Shown in pieces: positions 54,710 to 60,885 of a stretch of 60,885 bases of DNA; position 1 is the stretch's first letter, and each line of letters begins with the position of its first letter. Both the position numbers and the translations under genes were made by a program. This DNA is from Bacteroidales bacterium. Its GTDB lineage: Bacteria; Bacteroidota; Bacteroidia; Bacteroidales; P3. The stretch covers positions 1-60,885 of the forward strand of contig JAEEHQ010000015.1 of assembly GCA_016280915.1 (NCBI GenBank), in the 5' to 3' direction. Below the pieces are notes generated by a model. It worked only from the letters and a program-made list of their open reading frames with translations, did not search any database and had not been told where the DNA came from.

Positions 54710-56215
54710 ATGAAGCAAGAAGAACTCAAACTTAATCCCAACCGCTTGGTTCAATTCCTTCAGAAACCGATGAAGGACTTTACAAAGTCCGACATTCTCA
54801 AGGTCATCGAGGAATTCCAGATTGAGATGATCAACTTCCGCTACATGGCAAATGACGGAAAACTCAAAACGCTCAACTTTGTCATCAACAGCCTTGAACA
54901 TGCTGACGAGATCCTCACATCAGGTGAGCGCGTTGACGGCAGCAGCCTTTTCCCATACATTGAAGCAGGCAACAGCGACCTCTATGTCATCCCTCGTTTC
55001 CGCACTGCTTTTCTCGACCCCTTCGCTGAGATTCCCACCCTCGACATCCTTTGCAATTACTACACAAAGGACGGCAATCCCTTCGAGATGGCTCCCGAAT
55101 ACACCCTCCATAAGGCTGGCAACGCCTTCCGCGAAGTGACTGGTGGCATGGAATTTGAGACCATGGGTGAGCTGGAATATTACGTCATCGCTCCTCGCCA
55201 AGACGACTACCAAGCCGAAGACCAACATGGCTACCATAACTCAACTCCTTTCTGCAAGTTCGAGAATTACCGCACCGAAGCCATGAAACTGATTGCCGAA
55301 TGCGGTGGCCTTATTAAGTACGGCCACAGCGAGGTGGGCAATTTCTACCATGGCAACTACATGTATGAGCAGAATGAAATTGAATTCCTGCCCACCACAC
55401 TTGAGGACTCTGCCGACCAACTGGTCATCGCCAAATGGATTATGCGCACTCTGGGTTACCAGTATGGCCTAACCGTCACCTTTGCGCCCAAAATCACTGT
55501 TGGCAAAGCAGGTAGCGGCATGCATATCCACACTCGCGTGAGTAAGGATGGCCAGAACATGTATGTCGGTGAGAACGGTCTCTCCGACGTGGCGATGAAA
55601 ACCGTCGCTGGCATTCTCAAATGTGCTGGCTCTCTCACTGCTTTCGGCGACACCAACCCCACTAGCTATTTCCGTTTGGTGCCCCACCAAGAGGCTCCTA
55701 CCAATATCTGCTGGGGCGACCGCAACCGCAGCGCCATGGTCCGCGTGCCTCTGGGCTGGACCAAGGGCTCCGGCAACATGATGGCCGATTGCAATCCATT
55801 AGAGAAGAACGATGCCGTTGACTTCAGCCACAAGCAGACCATCGAGCTCCGCACTCCCGACGGAAGTGCCAATGTCTATCTCCTTTTGGCCGGTATGGCT
55901 GTTGCAGCCCGTCATGGCTTTGAAATGGAAAATGCCGTCCAATATGCCCGCGACCGTTATGTCAGCGTCAACATCTTCGAACATGAAGAGGTTCTTAAAC
56001 GCCTCGATGTGCTCCCCGACAGTTGCGCTGCCAGCGCCGACCTCCTTGAGCGTGACCGTTCCATCTACGAGGAACGCGGCATCTTCGCCCCTGCCCTTAT
56101 CGATGGCATCATCAAGGAACTCCGTGCATTCAACGACCGCACCCTCCGTGCCGACATCGGCAACGACTCCGAGAAGATCCTCGCCTTGGTCGACACCTAC
56201 ATGCACTGTGGCTGA
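54710..56215 (+). CDS. glnA: Glutamine synthetase (GSI-like)
   Basis: 501 residues. A beta-grasp N-domain (IEMINFRYMANDGKLKTLNFVI) is followed by the catalytic domain: FETMGELEYYV, GHSEVGNFYHGNYMYEQNEIEF, the GSGMHIHTRV metal/ATP motif and NRSAMVRVP. NQxE-type and TIELRTPDGSANVYLLLAGM close the site. It makes glutamine from glutamate and ammonia in the cytoplasm, and ammonia from AspA could feed it. Length and sequence are those of the 500-residue Bacteroidota enzyme and not of the 730-residue GSIII. Stop and folK start overlap (TGATG). Confidence 0.93.
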   Translation: MKQEELKLNPNRLVQFLQKPMKDFTKSDILKVIEEFQIEMINFRYMANDGKLKTLNFVINSLEHADEILTSGERVDGSSLFPYIEAGNSDLYVIPRFRTAFLDPFAEIPTLDILCNYYTKDGNPFEMAPEYTLHKAGNAFREVTGGMEFETMGELEYYVIAPRQDDYQAEDQHGYHNSTPFCKFENYRTEAMKLIAECGGLIKYGHSEVGNFYHGNYMYEQNEIEFLPTTLEDSADQLVIAKWIMRTLGYQYGLTVTFAPKITVGKAGSGMHIHTRVSKDGQNMYVGENGLSDVAMKTVAGILKCAGSLTAFGDTNPTSYFRLVPHQEAPTNICWGDRNRSAMVRVPLGWTKGSGNMMADCNPLEKNDAVDFSHKQTIELRTPDGSANVYLLLAGMAVAARHGFEMENAVQYARDRYVSVNIFEHEEVLKRLDVLPDSCAASADLLERDRSIYEERGIFAPALIDGIIKELRAFNDRTLRADIGNDSEKILALVDTYMHCG

Positions 56216-56724
56216 TGCATCCTAACACACTATACCTCCTTATCGGAGGCAATCAAGGCAACCGCGAAGCCACGCTACGCAAAGCAACAGACCTAATCCA
56301 GCAACGTATTGGGTCTGTTGCTGATTTTTCTGCAATTTACACAACAGCCCCTTGGGGCAATTTCACCGCTGATGAGAAACCACAAGATTTTCTCAATCAG
56401 GCAATCCAGGTCCTCACTCATCTTTCACCTAATGAATGCCTCACCCACGCACTCACCATCGAAAAAGAATTGGGTAGGATACGTAAAGCGAATGCTCAAC
56501 CACTTTACACCTCTCGACCCATCGACATTGACCTAATCTTCTACGACTCACTCATCATACACTCTCCCAACCTAATACTTCCCCACCCCCGCATGCATCT
56601 CCGTCGCTTTGTCCTCACTCCCATGTGCGACATCGCGCCCAATTATATTCATCCTATTTTCAACAAAACCCTTTCGCAACTTTTATCCGAATGCCCAGAC
56701 ACATCCTCCTGTTTATCTTACTGA
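56215..56724 (+). CDS. folK: 2-amino-4-hydroxy-6-hydroxymethyldihydropteridine diphosphokinase
   Basis: 169 residues. YLLIGGNQGNREATLRKA at the N-terminus, YTTAPWGN, DFLNQAIQV, the signature RPIDIDLIFYD (metal-binding Asp pair) and LPHPRMHLRRFVLTPMCDIAP. It transfers pyrophosphate from ATP to the pterin in folate synthesis. Its start overlaps the glnA stop by one base, and its 3' end overlaps the TonB receptor start by 34 nt, so all three are translationally linked. Confidence 0.95.
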   Translation: MHPNTLYLLIGGNQGNREATLRKATDLIQQRIGSVADFSAIYTTAPWGNFTADEKPQDFLNQAIQVLTHLSPNECLTHALTIEKELGRIRKANAQPLYTSRPIDIDLIFYDSLIIHSPNLILPHPRMHLRRFVLTPMCDIAPNYIHPIFNKTLSQLLSECPDTSSCLSY

Positions 56725-59129
56725 TAGCACCATTGGCCTCTTTTGCCCAGCATACCGTTAGTGGGACGGTCACCGACAACGCCAGTGGCGAAACCCTCAT
56801 CGGCGCTACCATTCTCGACACCCGCAGTGGCAAAGGCACCACCACCAATGCCAATGGCCGCTTCACCCTTACCCTGAAGGGCGACAGCGCCATGCTCCGC
56901 ATCACTTTTGTGGGTTATGAGCCCATCTATGACACAATTGTCCTAACTACCAACCAGTCTCGTAATTACCGACTCAAATCAAGCATCCAGCTGCAAGAGG
57001 TTACCATCACCGCCCAACGCATCAACTCACGCGAGTCTGCCCAGATGAGTGCGTTGGAGATGCCTGTCGAACAACTCAAGGCGGTCCCCGTCCTCTTTGG
57101 CGAGGCCGACATCCTCAAGGCAATCCAACTCCTCCCTGGGGTCCAGTCAGGTAATGAGGGCACTGGAGGCATGTATGTCCGTGGAGGCGGTCCCGACGAG
57201 AATCTCTTCCTCCTCGACGGCGTTCCTCTTTATAATGTCAATCACCTTGGCGGCTTCTTCTCCGCTTTCAATGCTGATGCCGTCAAGAATGTCACACTCT
57301 ACAAGGGCAGCTTTCCCGCTCGCTTCGGAGGTAGACTTTCCAGCGTCTTAGATGTCACCACCAACAATGGCAACGATAAAGAAATCCATGGCAATGCCTC
57401 CATCGGTCTCATCTCTACCAAAATAGCCGTCGAAGGCCCTATCATACCCGAAAAAACCACCTTCTCTCTCTCAGCCCGTCGCACCTATGCCGACCTCCTG
57501 CTCCGCCCACTGGTGGCACGGATGGCACTGGATGTCGACGGCAAGACCAAACTCAATGCCGGCTATCATTTCTATGACATCAACGCCAAAGCCGTCCACA
57601 CCTTTTCCGACAAAAGCCGACTCTATGCCACCTTTTATGCCGGCAATGATGATGCCAACATCCGCGTTCGTACCGAGAGCAGTCTTCAGGAAGACCAGTA
57701 CCTCTCCTATATCAATATTTGGGGCAACCTGGTGGGTGGACTCCGTTGGAACTATGTCCTCAGGCCCCGCCTCTTCATGAATCTGTCATCCTCCTACACT
57801 CAATACACCAACACTATGGATGTCGGCATTGAAACAATAGCCACCCTCAATGACGGTTCCGAACAAGTCTCCACTATTGATGGCGACTACCTCTCCAGCA
57901 TCCGAGACCTCACCGGCCGTATCGACTTTGCCTTCACGCCCAACACCAACCACGACATCCAGTTTGGCACCTACCTCACCCACCATTGGATCCGTCCCAG
58001 CGTGGCAAGTGCCAGCATCGACTACTACGACCAAATACAGATGAACGAAGCCTGGCAGATGGACACCAATATCCAAGATGCCCTGGTTCTGGCCAACGAC
58101 TGGGTGGTCTTTGCCGAAGACGACTGGAACATCAACGACCTTCTTAAGGTCAACTACGGACTCCATTTCAGCGGATTCCAAGTCGAAAATTCGTTCTATC
58201 CCTCTCTACAGCCACGTCTCTCGGCCCGACTTCTGTTGGGCGAGAATCTCTCTTTCAAGGCTGGCTATGCCTATATGTCGCAATACATGCACCTGCTCTC
58301 CACCACCAGTGTCTCCATGCCCACCGACCTCTGGGTTCCCTCCACCGACCGCATCCAACCCATGAATGCCCATCAGCTGGCTGCCAGCATTTGCTACGAC
58401 ATCCCATTGGTGGCCGAACTATCCCTTGAGGGTTACTACAAGCGCATGTCCAATCTCATTGAGTATAAAGATGGCATGACTGCCTTCGGCACCTCCCAAG
58501 GATGGGAAGACCTCGTATGCATGGGCGACGGGTGGACCTATGGTGTGGAATTCCTCGCACAGCGTAATTTTGGTGAGTTTACTGGCTGGATTGCCTATAC
58601 ATGGAGTCGCACCACCCACCTCTTCGACCGCGAAGGCCAGGTTCTGAACAACGGCAACCCGTTCCCTGCCAAGTACGACCGCCGACACGACTTCTCCATC
58701 GTACTCAACTATAAGTTCAGCGAGCGTTTCGATGTCTCCGCCACCTGGGTCTTTTGCACAGGCAATACCGCCACACTGGCCATGCAACGCTATCCCCGAG
58801 CTTCCGATGACCCCGACGACTACAACTCCGGCAGACACAGCCTCTCCCATGTCAGCAGCCGCAACAATTACCGCATGCCCAACTACCACCGAGCCGACAT
58901 AAGTGCCAACTTCCATCGCACCTTTAAGACTCGGCTCACCTTAGCCAACGGACAGCCCCGCAAAATCCGCCGCACCATCAACGTCAGCGTCTACAATCTC
59001 TACAACCACGCCAACCCCTACCTCACCTACACCAGCAGCCAACACACCTCCCTCGGCTACTCCCGCGCACTTGTCCAGCTCTCCATCTTCCCCATTCTTC
59101 CCTCAGCATCCTACACCATCTACTTTTAA
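56691..59129 (+). CDS. TonB-dependent receptor with CarboxypepD_reg-like N-terminal domain
   Basis: 812 residues from the ATG at 56691, chosen because it gives a proper signal peptide (HILLFILLIAPLASFAQ); the frame is open to 56625. Residues about 20-105 form a carboxypeptidase-regulatory-like domain (VSGTVTDNASGETLIGATI). The plug is about 120-230 (LKAIQLLPGVQSGNEGTGG, LDGVPLYN, GSFPARFGGRLSSVLDV). A 22-strand barrel completes it. No adjacent SusD is present; instead a DUF4249 lipoprotein follows 23 nt later. This pair is common in Bacteroidota but the ligand is unknown. Location in a folate/shikimate gene series is odd for a receptor. Confidence 0.92.
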   Translation: MPRHILLFILLIAPLASFAQHTVSGTVTDNASGETLIGATILDTRSGKGTTTNANGRFTLTLKGDSAMLRITFVGYEPIYDTIVLTTNQSRNYRLKSSIQLQEVTITAQRINSRESAQMSALEMPVEQLKAVPVLFGEADILKAIQLLPGVQSGNEGTGGMYVRGGGPDENLFLLDGVPLYNVNHLGGFFSAFNADAVKNVTLYKGSFPARFGGRLSSVLDVTTNNGNDKEIHGNASIGLISTKIAVEGPIIPEKTTFSLSARRTYADLLLRPLVARMALDVDGKTKLNAGYHFYDINAKAVHTFSDKSRLYATFYAGNDDANIRVRTESSLQEDQYLSYINIWGNLVGGLRWNYVLRPRLFMNLSSSYTQYTNTMDVGIETIATLNDGSEQVSTIDGDYLSSIRDLTGRIDFAFTPNTNHDIQFGTYLTHHWIRPSVASASIDYYDQIQMNEAWQMDTNIQDALVLANDWVVFAEDDWNINDLLKVNYGLHFSGFQVENSFYPSLQPRLSARLLLGENLSFKAGYAYMSQYMHLLSTTSVSMPTDLWVPSTDRIQPMNAHQLAASICYDIPLVAELSLEGYYKRMSNLIEYKDGMTAFGTSQGWEDLVCMGDGWTYGVEFLAQRNFGEFTGWIAYTWSRTTHLFDREGQVLNNGNPFPAKYDRRHDFSIVLNYKFSERFDVSATWVFCTGNTATLAMQRYPRASDDPDDYNSGRHSLSHVSSRNNYRMPNYHRADISANFHRTFKTRLTLANGQPRKIRRTINVSVYNLYNHANPYLTYTSSQHTSLGYSRALVQLSIFPILPSASYTIYF

Positions 59130-59152
59130 ATGAATCATAAATAAACGAATAC

Positions 59153-60202
59153 ATGATACCTCACAAGTTTCTTCTCATACCCCTTCTGACCTTTGTCCTC
59201 TTCTTTTCATCTTGCGAAAAGGTCATCGAAATAGACCCTTTGGACTCTCCTTCCCAGTTGGTTCTCAATGGTGTTCCCTCGGCCGAAAAGCCATTCTTTG
59301 TCTATTTTGCCAACAGTCATTTCTTCCTCGACACCTCCAACAACCACCCCGTCTCCAATGTCGACATGCTCCTTCGTGTCAATGGCAACGAATACCGCCC
59401 CACCCATGCCGACCAATGTCGCTACTTCTTCAACTACATCCCTCATGAGGACGACAGCCTCTCCATCCGGGTGCAGGCTGGAGACCGACTTGTTACATCC
59501 AGCACCTATGTGCCCAGGATGCCTCAAATCAGCAACCTTGCTGCTTTTATCAACAGCGACTCCACATTCAACCTACTGGTAGTCAATTTCAAAGTCACCG
59601 ACCCTGCCAACTATCACAACTACTATCGTTTTGGCATCACTCAGCGTGACAGCGGCTCCATCTATATTCCCTATTTTGACTACTCCGATACCATCGACAC
59701 CACTTTCAACACTTTCTTCTTCTGTTTCGACAAAGCCCTCACCTCACCCAATGCAGCTGCCACCGAAGCGCTCGGAGGTTATCTTTACACCCAGCTGCTC
59801 ACCACAGATGCCAATATCGATGGCAAAACACACAATGCCTCCATTATGGTTATCCTGCTTCGCGACACCAACGAAATCCAGCCCTACATCCACCAATACA
59901 GCCTCTCCATCGAATGCGTCACCCCCGACCGATACCGCTATTTACAGGACATAGACGAAATCAACAGCATGATGTCGCTCATTGCTGAACCCCCTGAAGT
60001 ATATAGCAATGTCAACGGAGCCCTCGGCATCTTCGCCGGTACTGCCAAACGGACATTCCCCCTTATCACCATTTCCGACGGCCAACCCATCAACACAAAA
60101 GTCAACATCCCCCTCAACGAAGACCCTACCCTCATCTCACGCTATCGCCATTTAATACCTCCCCACATCCTCCAAAAACTCAAAAACAGGCCTACGCGCT
60201 AA
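59153..60202 (+). CDS. DUF4249-type lipoprotein, partner of the TonB receptor
   Basis: 349 residues. Signal with lipobox FFSSC (Cys21). EKVIEIDPLDSPSQLVLNGVP is the typical DUF4249 start, followed by an Ig-like and beta-rich body. It is nearly always encoded after a CarboxypepD_reg-type TonB receptor, as here, and probably caps or assists it at the outer membrane. Ligand and mechanism are unknown. Confidence 0.88.
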   Translation: MIPHKFLLIPLLTFVLFFSSCEKVIEIDPLDSPSQLVLNGVPSAEKPFFVYFANSHFFLDTSNNHPVSNVDMLLRVNGNEYRPTHADQCRYFFNYIPHEDDSLSIRVQAGDRLVTSSTYVPRMPQISNLAAFINSDSTFNLLVVNFKVTDPANYHNYYRFGITQRDSGSIYIPYFDYSDTIDTTFNTFFFCFDKALTSPNAAATEALGGYLYTQLLTTDANIDGKTHNASIMVILLRDTNEIQPYIHQYSLSIECVTPDRYRYLQDIDEINSMMSLIAEPPEVYSNVNGALGIFAGTAKRTFPLITISDGQPINTKVNIPLNEDPTLISRYRHLIPPHILQKLKNRPTR

Positions 60203-60241
60203 CAAAAAAAAATCAAAGTATAATCTCTTAAAGCGCATCGA

Positions 60242-60748
60242 TTGAACATCTACCTCCTCGGCTACATGTACAGTGGCAAAACCACTATCGGACGCAAACT
60301 CGCTGAGTGTCTTGATACACGATTTGTCGACCTCGACCAACTCTTCGAGGAACATTACCATACCTCCATCCCCCTCTTTTTCAATCGCTACGGCGAGGAT
60401 GCCTTCCGCAAATTAGAGCAGCTCATGCTCCACAGTACCCACACTCTGAATCATGTAGTCATCAGCACCGGTGGCGGCACCCCTTGTTTTTTCGACAACA
60501 TGGAATGGATCAACGCCCACGGAATCTCTGTTTATTTGAACGTAGGTATCGAAACTATCATCCACCGAGCCCAACGTTCCAAGAAACAGCGGCCCATCCT
60601 TGCCAACAAAAATTCTCAAGAGCTCCACGACTTCATTCAGGCTCAACTCTCACAACGGCTTCCCTACTATTCCCAAGCCAAAATCATCTTCCCCGCCGAC
60701 GATCCCGACATCCAAGCTTTGGTCGAGAATATCGGTACTTTGGGTTAA
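60242..60748 (+). CDS. aroK: Shikimate kinase
   Basis: 168 residues. A TTG start at 60242 gives NIYLLGYMYSGKTT, the standard N-terminus; the first ATG lies inside the Walker A loop (GYMYSGKT, about 7-14), so it cannot be the start. DLDQLFEEH carries the shikimate-binding Asp, and STGGGTPCF is the third motif. QRPIL supplies the lid Arg. It phosphorylates shikimate on the way to chorismate. The TAA stop is formed by the first bases of the second MITE copy, so the last residues may differ from the ancestral gene. Last gene of the glnA-folK-receptor series. Confidence 0.93.
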   Translation: MNIYLLGYMYSGKTTIGRKLAECLDTRFVDLDQLFEEHYHTSIPLFFNRYGEDAFRKLEQLMLHSTHTLNHVVISTGGGTPCFFDNMEWINAHGISVYLNVGIETIIHRAQRSKKQRPILANKNSQELHDFIQAQLSQRLPYYSQAKIIFPADDPDIQALVENIGTLG

Positions 60749-60885
60749 GGTGGGTTCTATAAATTGCTTTCAATCGATTTTGTTCTTATTTCGAGCAGAT
60801 TTCCGTGCGGAAGGAGGGAGCAATGCGGTGCATTGTAACCGACTGACAATCGGAAAGATGCCGAAATAAGGGCAAAAGCGCTGAA
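60745..60885. mobile_element. MITE-like element, copy 2 (cut by the window end)
   Basis: 141 nt identical to 52996-53137 except for one missing T (gagctaatg against gagcaatg). It starts with the same TTAA and 21-nt terminal repeat. The right end lies outside the window, so whether it is a 206-bp MITE or the edge of a longer autonomous element is unknown. Its first bases provide the aroK stop codon. Confidence 0.8.

Noticed and set aside
56691-60202. SusC/SusD glycan-uptake pair
   Set aside because: The lipoprotein has a DUF4249 start and not a SusD TPR fold, and no glycosidase is adjacent.

Overview
The window reads as one contig from an anaerobic gut- or rumen-type member of the Bacteroidales (Bacteroidota). 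Four things support this. The -7 promoter element TAnnTTTG recurs upstream of genes. Three very large secreted proteins end in type IX secretion system (T9SS) sorting domains. There is a TonB-dependent receptor paired with a DUF4249 lipoprotein. A Na+-pumping NADH:quinone oxidoreductase (Nqr) sits beside a fumarate reductase. No rRNA or tRNA gene lies inside the window. A canonical promoter at 90-120 fires leftward out of the window and looks like that of an rRNA operon. The right end breaks inside a dispersed repeat. Both edges therefore look like repeat-caused assembly breaks.

Layout. 1-2330 is gene-poor and AT-rich, with decayed coding fragments, a 25-bp inverted repeat and one hairpin-chain repeat. 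2337-4375 encodes a tiny protein and a surface lipoprotein. 4441-6291 (minus) encodes a choline/thiamine-kinase-like phosphotransferase and an unusual ThiD-AraC fusion regulator. 6654-13734 is a cobalamin riboswitch followed by a 2233-residue T9SS-exported protein. 13974-15311 is a His-rich COG0523 GTPase. 15318-17149 (minus) encodes an S1/P1-type nuclease and a sialidase-like protein. 17309-25945 (minus) holds two more T9SS proteins, of 2296 and 564 residues. 26618-30073 holds a Na/Pi transporter, a secreted nuclease, a cupin and dispersed repeats.

30607-42047 is a coherent energy module: aspartate ammonia-lyase, nqrABCDEF and frdCAB. AspA converts aspartate to fumarate, Nqr oxidises NADH and pumps Na+, and fumarate reductase closes the chain by making succinate. 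42376-45468 holds metK, a lipoprotein nitroreductase, aat and a low-molecular-weight phosphatase. 45554-52906 holds a GH20 hexosaminidase, a TGS-domain uridine-kinase-like protein and a Sel1-repeat protein. 52996-53201 is a 206-bp MITE-like element. 53214-60748 holds an aminopeptidase P and, divergently, the tight series glnA-folK-TonB receptor-DUF4249-aroK. A second copy of the MITE abuts aroK and supplies its stop codon.

The strongest candidates for something undescribed are: (i) the B12-riboswitch-controlled giant surface protein, with four copies of a Trp/Gly-rich domain and a conserved C-terminal domain, which I propose is a corrinoid-capture protein; (ii) the ThiD-AraC fusion, whose kinase active-site motif is lost, lying 15 nt upstream of a kinase gene; (iii) the dispersed chains of small hairpins whose stems differ in sequence but stay complementary, with ends like those of the MITE; and (iv) a cytochrome b subunit of fumarate reductase with an insertion of roughly 100 residues.
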